The position numbers and the translations under genes are program-made. This document shows positions 1-6,438 of a stretch of DNA of 6,538 nt, one piece after another. Source of the stretch: JBDRZD01 sp964623395 (GTDB lineage: Bacteria > Hydrothermota > Hydrothermia > Hydrothermales > Hydrothermaceae); NCBI GenBank assembly GCA_964623395.1, contig CAZUSI010000072.1, positions 1-6,538 of the forward strand, read 5' to 3'. The notes below the pieces were generated by a model. That model had not been told where the DNA came from and did no database searches. It was given only the letters and a program-made list of their open reading frames with translations. Within the stretch, counting starts at the first letter, position 1. Each line of letters begins with the position of its first letter.

Positions 1-1
1 T

Positions 2-1486
2 TTTTTTCTTGAAATAAAAAGTGTTATATTTTATCAAAATTTAGCAGAAGTAAAGGATGAAAGGATTTTCAAATGTGAAAAAGGGTTAAATACCTTTGAA
101 ATAATATTAAATCCATTTGTTATTGAAGGAGGTATAAAAGTAAAGGTAGAAAAGGGAAAAATTTTATCAATAGATATAATAAGGGAAAAATTTGAAAAAC
201 CAATTTATCCTTTAAAAAATTTAAAGGATTCGCTTGATAAACTCAATTCCTTAAAAAATATTTATGAAAATGAAAAGGAAGGTATAAAGAATGCTTTTGA
301 ATTTTTGAAATCCTTCAGAGTTTCCTATTCTGAAAAAATTGGTAAGGAGTATCTTGAAAAACCATTTGAATATCAAAAAATTTCACAGACAATAAGCTAT
401 CTTTTAAAGGAAAATAAGGAACTTGGGAAAAATATTATTGATGTTGAAAAGAAATTGAAGGAAATTGATGAAGAAATTAAGAAAATTGAAAATAAGATAA
501 ATGAACTTAGACCAATTGGTGAAGAAGGTGTTAAATTAAAAATTTTTGCGGAAGCATATTCTGAAGAATTAAAAATCATTTTAGATTATATAATAAGGGA
601 AAGATGTGGATGGAATTCCTTTTATGAAATTTATGCATTACCAGATGAAGAAAAGGTTAAAATAAAAGGAGTTGCAAATGTTAATAATTTTACAGGTGAA
701 GATTTTAAAAATGTAAAAATATCCCTTTCAACTGGAAAACCAATAATTGGAATTAAACCACCCGAAATCATTGTATGGGAAATTTTCCCTCAAAGAAGAT
801 TTCCTCTTGCAAAAGGTTTAGAGGAGGAAGGAAAAACATTTATTCCTGCAATTCCAGAAGAAAAATTTTTAACTCTTCATTATGAAATTAAAGAGCCAAT
901 AACAATTCCATCAAGGAAAGAGCCAATCCCAATTTTTTACATAGAAGAAAAATTGCCTTCAAAATTTTTATATTATACATATCCAAGGATTGATGAAAGG
1001 GTTTATTTTAAAGGTAAGATTTTAAATAAATCTGAAAATATTTTTTTAAAGGGAAAAGCAAATTTATATGTTGAAGAGGAATATAGGGGGGAAAGTTATT
1101 TAGAGAATTTTGTTCCAGGTGATTCCATTGATATATATTTTGGTGAAGACCCTGAAATTAAAGTTAAAAGGGAGAAAAAGGTTCATGAGGTTTATAAAAA
1201 GGGAATTATAAAAAAAGAAATTGTTCACCATCTTGAATATGAAACGAGTTTAAAAAATTTTAGAAAAAGGGATGTTGAAATAATTTTAACTGAACAAATT
1301 CCTGTTTCCTATGACCCAAATGTTAAAATTGAAAACATAAAATTTTCTCAAAAACCAATTGAAATAGATGAGGCAAAAGGAACATATAAATTTAAAATAA
1401 ATTTGAAAAAAGGTGAGGAGTTTAAATTAAAATTTGAATTTGATGTTATCCTTGAAAAAGAAGATATAAGAATAGAAATTTTTTAA
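2..1486 (+). CDS. DUF4140/DUF4139 (MuiA-like) protein, 5' end cut by window edge
   Basis: The frame is open from base 2 to the TAA at 1484-1486, giving 494 visible residues; the true start and any signal peptide lie to the left. Visible residues 5-66 resemble the N-terminal DUF4140 domain: a V-x-F-Y-x-x-x-A-x-V strand (about 8-17), then G-L-N-T-F and a beta-rich stretch ending near the R-E at 61-62. A Lys/Glu-rich heptad-like helical region follows, strongest at about 125-171, and looks like a coiled coil. From about 195 to the end it matches DUF4139: a Trp at 204, T-G-E-D-F at about 231-235, L-S-T-G-K-P at 242-247, and a late Y-P-R...PGD...FGEDPEIKVKRE section. The family includes the mucoidy inhibitor A-like proteins, often exported; the biochemical role is unknown. 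A TTG at 305 lies inside the homologous region (visible residue 102) and should not be taken as the start. Family assignment is firm, function is not. Confidence 0.85.
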   Translation, partial: FFLEIKSVIFYQNLAEVKDERIFKCEKGLNTFEIILNPFVIEGGIKVKVEKGKILSIDIIREKFEKPIYPLKNLKDSLDKLNSLKNIYENEKEGIKNAFEFLKSFRVSYSEKIGKEYLEKPFEYQKISQTISYLLKENKELGKNIIDVEKKLKEIDEEIKKIENKINELRPIGEEGVKLKIFAEAYSEELKIILDYIIRERCGWNSFYEIYALPDEEKVKIKGVANVNNFTGEDFKNVKISLSTGKPIIGIKPPEIIVWEIFPQRRFPLAKGLEEEGKTFIPAIPEEKFLTLHYEIKEPITIPSRKEPIPIFYIEEKLPSKFLYYTYPRIDERVYFKGKILNKSENIFLKGKANLYVEEEYRGESYLENFVPGDSIDIYFGEDPEIKVKREKKVHEVYKKGIIKKEIVHHLEYETSLKNFRKRDVEIILTEQIPVSYDPNVKIENIKFSQKPIEIDEAKGTYKFKINLKKGEEFKLKFEFDVILEKEDIRIEIF

Positions 1487-1487
1487 A

Positions 1488-2231
1488 TTATTTTCTTAAA
1501 AGAATTATTTTTAAAATTTTTTCAACTTTCTTTATATCCTCTTTTTTATCAACAGGATGGGTATCATTTTTTGCTTCAAAAACAAAAATTGGAATTCCAT
1601 TTTCAATCAATCTTAATTGTTCAAGGTTTTCCTTTTCTTCAAGATATGATTTTTTAAAAGAATGGAAAAGGAAAAGTATGTCTTTTCTAAAAAGATAAAC
1701 CCCTATATGTTTTAAAAATTTAAATCCCTTTTTTTCTTTGAAAAATGGGATAGGGCTTCTTGAAAAATAAATGGCTTTTCCTTCATTATCGCAAACTATT
1801 TTAACGATATTTTCATTTTCAAATTTTTTAAAAGAATTTAAAGGATATCCAAGAGTTGAGACTTCACACATTCCCTTTTCTGTTTCTGAAATTAAAAAAT
1901 CAATATCAGCTGGAGAAATCAATGGTTCATCACCTTGTAAATTCAAAATATAATCATAATTTTCTTTTATTAAATTTTTATAAGTCCAAAAAACCCTGTC
2001 AGAACCACTTTGAAGTTCCTTTGGTGTTAAATAAGTTTCTGCTCCAAATTCTTTACATTTATTTAAGATCCTTTCGTCATCCGTTGCAATAACTATTCTT
2101 TCTAAATTTTTACATTTTTTTGCATTTTCATAAACCCATTCTATAAGTGGTTTATCAAGTATTTTTGCAAGTGGTTTACCAGGCAACCTTTTTGAACCAT
2201 ACCTTGCAGGTATTATACAAATAACCTTCAA
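1488..2231 (-). CDS. kdsB: 3-deoxy-manno-octulosonate cytidylyltransferase (CMP-KDO synthetase)
   Basis: This 247-residue protein should activate KDO with CTP to give CMP-KDO and pyrophosphate, the step before KDO transfer to lipid A; it acts in the cytoplasm. The family length is about 240-260, so it looks complete. Visible motifs are the nucleotide-binding I-P-A-R-Y-G-S-K-R-L-P-G-K-P (7-20), T-D-D-E-R-I (50-55), S-G-S-D-R (75-79), N-L-Q-G-D-E-P (97-103, with the expected Mg-binding Asp101), Y-F-S-R-S-P-I-P (155-162), H-I-G-V-Y (175-179), E-x-L-E-Q-L-R (201-207) and V-D-x-x-E-D-I (227-233). The start is TTG: the N-terminal motif begins only six residues later, an in-frame stop lies at 2256-2258, and no ATG, GTG or other TTG intervenes. 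The TTG overlaps the TGA of the fumarase beta gene by 4 bp and has no well-spaced Shine-Dalgarno site, so coupling to the upstream gene is likely. It is the last gene of the operon. Confidence 0.93.
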   Translation of the reverse strand: MKVICIIPARYGSKRLPGKPLAKILDKPLIEWVYENAKKCKNLERIVIATDDERILNKCKEFGAETYLTPKELQSGSDRVFWTYKNLIKENYDYILNLQGDEPLISPADIDFLISETEKGMCEVSTLGYPLNSFKKFENENIVKIVCDNEGKAIYFSRSPIPFFKEKKGFKFLKHIGVYLFRKDILFLFHSFKKSYLEEKENLEQLRLIENGIPIFVFEAKNDTHPVDKKEDIKKVEKILKIILLRK

Positions 2232-2785
2232 ATTTTTGCGTATTTCTTTATTCCTTCAACATATAGGTCATTTCCATAGGCATCAACTGCAACAATTGCA
2301 GGGAAATCTTCAACAACCATTTCTGCAATTGCTTCAGGTCCTAAATCTTCATAAGCAATTACTTTTACTGATTTAATTCTTTGAGCAATTAAAGCACCTG
2401 CACCACCAACTGTTGCAAGATAAACTGCTTTATATTTTTTCATTGCCTCTTTAACTTCTTCCTTTCTTTCTCCTTTACCAATTGTTGCTTTTACTCCAAA
2501 TTCCAGTATTTTTGGCGTATATGGGTCCATTCTCATTGAAGTAGTAGGACCTGCAGAACCTATAACTTTTCCTGGTTTTGCAGGTGATGGTCCCACATAA
2601 TAAATTATCTGTCCTTTTAAATCAAAAGGAAGTTTTCCAGTTTTTTCATACTCTTCAATTAATCTTTTATGAGCAGCATCCCTTGCACTATATATAATTC
2701 CTGAGATTAAAACTGCATCACCTGCCTTTAAAGAAAGAACATCTTCATCAGTTAAAGGTGTTTTTAATCTTTTATATTCTTCCAT
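2228..2785 (-). CDS. class I fumarate hydratase, beta (C-terminal) subunit
   Basis: This 185-residue protein is the smaller subunit of a two-component [4Fe-4S] hydro-lyase that interconverts fumarate and L-malate. The family is the tartrate/fumarate-type Fe-S hydro-lyase, beta region, and the length is normal for a separate subunit. Motifs seen are L-K-A-G-D (19-23), A-R-D-A-A-H-K (34-40), Y-V-G-P (63-66), G-S-A-G-P-T-T-S-M-R-M-D (76-87), I-G-K-G (102-105), V-G-G-A-G-A-L (126-132), E-D-L-G-P-E-A-I (146-153) and V-D-A-Y-G-N (167-172). The ATG at 2785-2783 follows a strong GGGAGG (2796-2791) with a 5-base spacer, only 12 bp after the alpha subunit stop. Side-by-side genes in alpha-beta order imply a heteromeric enzyme. 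L(+)-tartrate dehydratase is a close relative that motifs alone cannot exclude, but fumarase is more likely in a housekeeping operon. Confidence 0.92.
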   Translation of the reverse strand: MEEYKRLKTPLTDEDVLSLKAGDAVLISGIIYSARDAAHKRLIEEYEKTGKLPFDLKGQIIYYVGPSPAKPGKVIGSAGPTTSMRMDPYTPKILEFGVKATIGKGERKEEVKEAMKKYKAVYLATVGGAGALIAQRIKSVKVIAYEDLGPEAIAEMVVEDFPAIVAVDAYGNDLYVEGIKKYAKI

Positions 2786-2790
2786 TTTTT

Positions 2791-2796
2791 CCTCCC
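2791..2796 (-). promoter_or_regulatory. ribosome binding site of fumarase beta
   Basis: GGGAGG on the minus strand sits 5 bases before the ATG at 2785-2783, within the 12 bp gap after the alpha subunit. Both fumarase subunits thus carry strong sites, in keeping with matched production of the two chains. Confidence 0.78.
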
Positions 2797-2797
2797 T

Positions 2798-3652
2798 TTA
2801 AAAAATTATTTCTTCTCTTCTATCAGCATGACATTGAATATTAACTGCAACAGGTAAAGCAGTTATATGACATGGATATACTTCTATATGGACATCAAGT
2901 GCTGTCCATTTTCCACCAAATCCTTGTGGTCCTATTCCAAGCTTATTTATCTCTTCTAAAAGTTCCTCTTCAAATTCTGCATAAAAGGGATCAGGATTTC
3001 TTTTACCTATTTCTCTTACAGTTGCTTTTTTTGCTAAAAAAGCACAGTATTCAAATGTTCCACCAATTCCAACTCCTACAACTATTGGAGGACATGGATT
3101 TGAACCTGCTTTTTTTACACTTTCAATAACAAATTTTTTAACACCTTCTTTTCCTTCACCGGGCAAAAGAATTTTTAAAGCACTCATATTTTCACTTCCA
3201 CCACCTTTTGGTTCAAATATTATTCTTAAATTGTCTCCTTCAACTATATCAAAATGAATAACAGGGGGTGTATTGTCTCCTGTATTTTTTCTTCTTAAAG
3301 GATCTGCAACAATTGATTTCCTCAAATAACCTTCTGTATAACCTCTTCTTACTCCTTCTATTATTGCATCCTTTATATTTCCTCCTTTAATCCTTACATT
3401 TGTTCCCATTTCAACAAAAAATACTGCAAATCCTGTATCTTGACATAAGGGAATATCTTCTCTTTTTGCAATTTCAATATTTTCAAGAATTTGGTCCAAA
3501 ACCTTTTTCCCTACTTCTGATTCCTCTGTTTCTCTTGCTTTTTTTAATGCCTCTATCACATCAGGTTTTAAATTGTGGCATGCATAAATGCATGCATCCC
3601 TTACTTTTTCAACAATGTCTTCATATTTTATGGTTTTATATTTTTTTCTCAC
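2798..3652 (-). CDS. class I fumarate hydratase, alpha (N-terminal) subunit
   Basis: This 284-residue protein is the cluster-bearing subunit of the two-component fumarase (fumarate + water to L-malate), a normal length for a separate alpha chain. The three expected [4Fe-4S] ligands are visible: Cys70 in P-L-C-Q-D-T-G, Cys187 in N-P-C-P-P and Cys274 in Q-C-H-A-D-R. Other family blocks are N-T-G-D-N-T-P-P (123-130), P-K-G-G-G-S-E-N (148-155), G-V-G-I-G-G-T (193-199), G-P-Q-G-F-G-G (241-247) and H-I-E-V-Y-P-C-H (255-262). The cluster leaves one iron free to bind substrate, which makes the family oxygen-sensitive. The start is GTG at 3652-3650, overlapping the ymdB-like stop by 4 bp (GTGA). The nearby ATG at 3654-3652 is in the wrong frame, being the last Met codon of the upstream gene. 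A near-perfect Shine-Dalgarno precedes the GTG by 6 bases. Tartrate dehydratase is the main alternative. Confidence 0.93.
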   Translation of the reverse strand: MRKKYKTIKYEDIVEKVRDACIYACHNLKPDVIEALKKARETEESEVGKKVLDQILENIEIAKREDIPLCQDTGFAVFFVEMGTNVRIKGGNIKDAIIEGVRRGYTEGYLRKSIVADPLRRKNTGDNTPPVIHFDIVEGDNLRIIFEPKGGGSENMSALKILLPGEGKEGVKKFVIESVKKAGSNPCPPIVVGVGIGGTFEYCAFLAKKATVREIGKRNPDPFYAEFEEELLEEINKLGIGPQGFGGKWTALDVHIEVYPCHITALPVAVNIQCHADRREEIIF

Positions 3653-4431
3653 ATTGCACCTCCTTTATTTATAATTTCAGCAAAAAGGATTTTTTTTGAA
3701 AAAGCATCAAATTCAAAATAAATGGCATTCATTCCGATATTTTCTTTCCCTGCTTCAAACTTTGCAGGTAATAAATATCTCATCCTTTTAAAGGCACTTT
3801 CCTTTTCAACCCCTATTATTGAATCAAAACTTCCTGTCATTCCTATATCTGATATAAAGAGTGTCCCATTTTTTAATATTCTTAAATCAGTTGTTTGAAC
3901 ATGTGTATGAGTTCCAATAATTCCTATAACTTTTCCATCAAAATAATCAGCAAAAATAATCTTTTCGCTCGTTACTTCTCCATGAAAATCTATTATAGTA
4001 GGAATTCCATCAATTTCCTTTAAAACTTTTTCAGTTTCTCTTATTGGACAATCATATTCACCTAAAAAAACCCTTCCTAAACAATTTATTACCCCTATTT
4101 CCTTATTTTCTTTTTTAAAAATATTAAAACCTTTTCCTGGAACCCCTTCAGGGAAATTTATTGGTCTTAAAAGATAAGGTGTTTCATCTATAAAATTAAA
4201 TACTTCTTTTTTTGCAAATATGTGATTTCCAGAAGTCATTATATCAACTCCCAAATTTTTTATCTCCTCATAAACTTTAAAAGTAATTCCACTTGTTCCT
4301 GCTGAATTTTCAACATTTGCTATTACAAAATCAGGAGAATATTCATTTTTAATTTGAGGTAAAAAAATTTCAAGTGCTTTTCTTCCTGCTCTTCCAACAA
4401 TATCACCAATAAATAAAATTTTTATATTCAT
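3649..4431 (-). CDS. ymdB: YmdB-family metallophosphoesterase (TIGR00282-like)
   Basis: This 260-residue calcineurin-fold protein belongs to the family of Bacillus subtilis YmdB, a di-metal phosphodiesterase that acts on 2',3'-cyclic nucleotides and influences RNA turnover and development. Metal-site motifs are visible in order: G-D-I-V-G-R-A-G-R (9-17, Asp10), V-E-N-S-A-G-T-S-G-I-T (40-50, Glu41/Asn42), S-G-N-H (67-70), D-F-H-G-E-V-T-S-E-K (148-157, His150), G-T-H-T-H-V-Q-T (173-180, His175/His177) and S-D-I-G-M-T-G (194-200). All expected ligands are present and length is typical, so it should be active. The ATG overlaps the udg stop by 4 bp (ATGA) and no Shine-Dalgarno is seen before it, so translation probably depends on coupling. 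In Firmicutes ymdB often sits beside the RNase Y gene rny; that neighbour is absent here. The true substrate in this lineage is unknown. Confidence 0.92.
   Translation of the reverse strand: MNIKILFIGDIVGRAGRKALEIFLPQIKNEYSPDFVIANVENSAGTSGITFKVYEEIKNLGVDIMTSGNHIFAKKEVFNFIDETPYLLRPINFPEGVPGKGFNIFKKENKEIGVINCLGRVFLGEYDCPIRETEKVLKEIDGIPTIIDFHGEVTSEKIIFADYFDGKVIGIIGTHTHVQTTDLRILKNGTLFISDIGMTGSFDSIIGVEKESAFKRMRYLLPAKFEAGKENIGMNAIYFEFDAFSKKILFAEIINKGGAM
3657..3666 (-). promoter_or_regulatory. strong ribosome binding site deciding the GTG start of fumarase alpha
   Basis: AAAGGAGGTG on the minus strand is an almost perfect anti-16S match, with GGAGG ending 6 bases before the GTG at 3652-3650. It lies inside the last codons of the ymdB-like gene. 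It justifies the non-ATG start and suggests that fumarase alpha is translated strongly and partly independently of coupling. Confidence 0.8.
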
Positions 4432-5057
4432 TTTAAAACATATTTTGAAATTTTTTCAACATCTTCCTCTAAAAGGGGTGTAAGTTCTGGCTTTCTTAAA
4501 ATTGCAGATGGATGATAGGTAACAAAAACTTTTGCTCCGAATTTTTCATATTCATTTTTTCTTAATTCAGAAATTTTTTTATCTTCACCACAAATTGTAA
4601 TTGCTGCATATCTTCCAAGACATAAAATTATTTTAGGTGAAATTATTTCGATTTCCCTTTTTAAATAATAAAAACACTCCTTTAACTCTTCCGGTCTTGG
4701 TTCCCTATTTTGAGGTGGTCTACATTTCAAAGTATTTGTAATATAAATTTTTTCCCTATCTATCCCATATTTAATGAGTATTTCCGTTAATTTTCTTCCT
4801 GCTTTTCCAACGAAGGGAATTGATAGTTTTTCTTCTTCTTCACCAGGTGCCTCTCCTATGAGCATTATTTCAGAATAGGGATTACCATTCCCAAAAGTTA
4901 TATTTTTTCTTGTTTTTGAAAGAATGCATTTTTTACAATTTTTACATTCATTTTCAATTTCTGCTAAAATCCTTTCCCTTGGTATAATCCCTTCAATAAA
5001 AATTTCCCTTTCACCATATACTTCGCTTAAATATTTAATCAATTTTTTAAAGGACAT
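4428..5057 (-). CDS. family 4 uracil-DNA glycosylase (Fe-S type)
   Basis: This 209-residue protein should excise uracil from DNA after cytosine deamination or dUMP incorporation, starting base excision repair. Family 4 features are clear: motif 1 G-E-A-P-G-E-E-E (68-75), P-F-V-G-K-A-G (81-87), I-T-N-T-L-K-C-R-P-P-x-N-R (106-118) and the uracil-site Y-H-P-S-A-I-L-R (181-188). Cys41, Cys44, Cys112 and Cys128 have the spacing expected for the family's [4Fe-4S] cluster; a further Cys38 makes an unusual C-x2-C-x2-C run. The E in G-E-A-P-G favours family 4 over family 5. About 35-40 residues precede the cluster motif, longer than minimal thermophile versions but seen in other bacteria. The ATG at 5057-5055 has GAGG about 9 bases upstream; the gene overlaps the coaBC end by 11 bp. 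Such enzymes are typical of thermophiles and many anaerobes. Confidence 0.93.
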   Translation of the reverse strand: MSFKKLIKYLSEVYGEREIFIEGIIPRERILAEIENECKNCKKCILSKTRKNITFGNGNPYSEIMLIGEAPGEEEEKLSIPFVGKAGRKLTEILIKYGIDREKIYITNTLKCRPPQNREPRPEELKECFYYLKREIEIISPKIILCLGRYAAITICGEDKKISELRKNEYEKFGAKVFVTYHPSAILRKPELTPLLEEDVEKISKYVLK

Positions 5058-6216
5058 TAATTATTTCCTCAAAAATCTTTAAACTTGCCTCTTTTTTTGA
5101 AAGTAATGGGAATTCCTTTATTTCTCCTTTTTTGTTTAAAATCCATATTTTTGTGAATTCACTTGAAAGTGCTTCAGGTGTATTTAAAACAATTATATCA
5201 AGATTTTTCTCAATTAATTTTTTCTTTGCATTTTCAAAAATGTCTTTATCTTCAAGGGCAAATCCAACAAAAATCGTATTTTCTTTATATTTTGAAATCT
5301 CTTTAAGAATATCTATGTTTTTATTTAAAAAAATTTCTATTTCCTTATCTTTTTTAATTTTCTCCTTTTCTTTTAAATGTGGAATAAAATCACTAACTGC
5401 TGCATTCATTATAAAAACATCTGGTTTAAATTCAATAAATTCATTTTTAATTGTTTCAAACATTTCATAAGAAGTTCTTACCTCTTTTAATCTTTTAAAA
5501 TCAAATTCAAAATCTGTTTTCCCTTTTATAACAGAAATTTCAAATCCCATTTTAAATGCTGTATCAAAGATTGCTTTTCCCATTTTACCAGAACTTCTAT
5601 TTGTTATAACTCTAACACTATCAATATCCTCTTCTGTTCTTCCAAATGTAAGCAACAATTTCTTATTTTTAAATTTTTCTTTTAATTTAAGAAATTCATA
5701 AACCTCTTTAAATATCTTTTCAGGTTCACTCATTCTCCCTTTTCCAATTTTTAAATCAGAAAGTTCCCCTTTTTCAGGTCCTATAAATATAACACCTCTC
5801 TTTTTAAGTTTTTTAACATTTTCTTGAACTGCTTCAGAATCCCATAAATCCTCATGCATTGCAGGTGCAATAAATACTTGAACTTTTGTACTCAATAAAA
5901 TGGTTGAAAGTAAATCATCTGCAATACCATTTGCAAATTTACCTATCATATTTGCAGTGCATGGAGCAACAACTATTGCATCAGCATCCCTTAAAATTTT
6001 TAAATGAATTGGTTCTTTTTGTAAAATATTTTTAGAAAACATTTCAATATAACATTCTGTTTTTAAAAGGGATTCAAAGGAATCTTTTCCTACAAAATAC
6101 AAGGAATTTTTTGTTAAAACTGGAATAACATCTATTTGATTTTTTATAAAAATTCTCCCCAATTCAAGTGCTTTGAAAGCAGCAACAGAACCTGTAACAC
6201 CAAGAATTATCTTCAT
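5047..6216 (-). CDS. coaBC: bifunctional phosphopantothenoylcysteine decarboxylase / phosphopantothenate-cysteine ligase
   Basis: This 389-residue fusion catalyses two consecutive steps of coenzyme A synthesis: CoaB joins 4'-phosphopantothenate to cysteine using a nucleotide triphosphate (CTP in most bacteria), and CoaC decarboxylates the product with FMN to 4'-phosphopantetheine. The N-terminal flavoprotein domain (about 1-175) shows G-S-V-A-A-F-K-A (9-16), the active His71, P-C-T-A-N (85-89), P-A-M-H-x-x-L-W (118-125) and a clamp loop at 150-162. The ligase domain (about 185-389) shows I-D-S-V-R-V-I-T-N-R-S-S-G-K-M-G (198-213, catalytic Asn206), N-A-A-V-S-D (271-276), K-I-K-K (286-289) and V-G-F-A-L-E (317-322). 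Oddities: the usual Asn of PAMNxxMW is His121, and the position of the clamp's catalytic Cys is Asp154 (see findings); the CoaB loop reads F-G-R-T where G-P-T or G-G-T is usual. The ATG overlaps the omega-like stop by 4 bp. Length is normal for the fusion. Confidence 0.93.
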   Translation of the reverse strand: MKIILGVTGSVAAFKALELGRIFIKNQIDVIPVLTKNSLYFVGKDSFESLLKTECYIEMFSKNILQKEPIHLKILRDADAIVVAPCTANMIGKFANGIADDLLSTILLSTKVQVFIAPAMHEDLWDSEAVQENVKKLKKRGVIFIGPEKGELSDLKIGKGRMSEPEKIFKEVYEFLKLKEKFKNKKLLLTFGRTEEDIDSVRVITNRSSGKMGKAIFDTAFKMGFEISVIKGKTDFEFDFKRLKEVRTSYEMFETIKNEFIEFKPDVFIMNAAVSDFIPHLKEKEKIKKDKEIEIFLNKNIDILKEISKYKENTIFVGFALEDKDIFENAKKKLIEKNLDIIVLNTPEALSSEFTKIWILNKKGEIKEFPLLSKKEASLKIFEEIINVL

Positions 6217-6431
6217 CTTTCTTCAATGACTTTTACCTTTTTCTCCTTATAATTTTTAACAGCATGTAAAATTGCCTTTTCACCTGGAAATTCAACTTCT
6301 TCAACTTGAAGTTGAAATAGCACTCTTCTTGCTTCCCTCATCAAAACAATAAGCCCCTTATATTTATTTGAATAAAATCCCCATATATCCTCAATTGAAT
6401 AATCCTTCAATGGTTTTAATTCCTTTTCCAT
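6213..6431 (-). CDS. rpoZ: probable RNA polymerase omega subunit
   Basis: This small 72-residue protein is probably a divergent omega subunit, which helps assemble and stabilise the beta' subunit of RNA polymerase. The support is twofold. First, residues 21-36 (S-N-K-Y-K-G-L-I-V-L-M-R-E-A-R-R) resemble the omega core N-R-Y-E-L-V-x-x-x-A-K-R-A-R, and residues 50-70 (G-E-K-A-I-L-H-A-V-K-N-Y-K-E-K-K-V) resemble the closing K-x-V-x-x-A-L-x-E-I-x-x-G-K-I block. Second, rpoZ directly upstream of coaBC is a common bacterial arrangement. Similarity is weak at each position and the N-terminal 15 residues are not distinctive, so the call rests partly on context. It is the first gene of the operon, with AAGGAG 7 bases before the ATG and a 4 bp ATGA overlap into coaBC. 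Confidence 0.72.
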   Translation of the reverse strand: MEKELKPLKDYSIEDIWGFYSNKYKGLIVLMREARRVLFQLQVEEVEFPGEKAILHAVKNYKEKKVKVIEER

Positions 6432-6438
6432 AATTTTT

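Noticed and set aside
397..579. Minus-strand 60-codon open frame inside the DUF4139 gene
   Set aside because: It is a shadow of the Lys/Glu-rich coiled-coil coding region, giving a low-complexity Ser/Phe/Ile product with no family resemblance.
1493..1503. Small A/T inverted repeat at the convergent boundary as a bidirectional terminator
   Set aside because: The stem is about five A-T pairs with a loop of one or two bases, too weak for an intrinsic terminator.
1771..2092. Two plus-strand open frames antisense to kdsB
   Set aside because: They lie wholly within a well-supported gene on the other strand, and their products resemble no family I know.
2241..2243. Possible ATA start for kdsB, with AGGA about 8 bases upstream
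   Set aside because: ATA initiation is extremely rare; the TTG four codons further on is a standard start, and its 4 bp overlap matches the other junctions of the operon.
2872..3699. Two plus-strand open frames antisense to fumarase alpha, rich in Leu/Phe and superficially like membrane peptides
   Set aside because: Hydrophobic composition is the expected reverse reading of Lys/Glu-rich AT-rich genes; the opposite strand encodes a complete fumarase subunit.
5132..5470. Plus-strand 112-codon open frame antisense to coaBC
   Set aside because: It lies inside the conserved ligase domain of coaBC and has a low-complexity Ser/Phe/Ile composition typical of antisense frames here.
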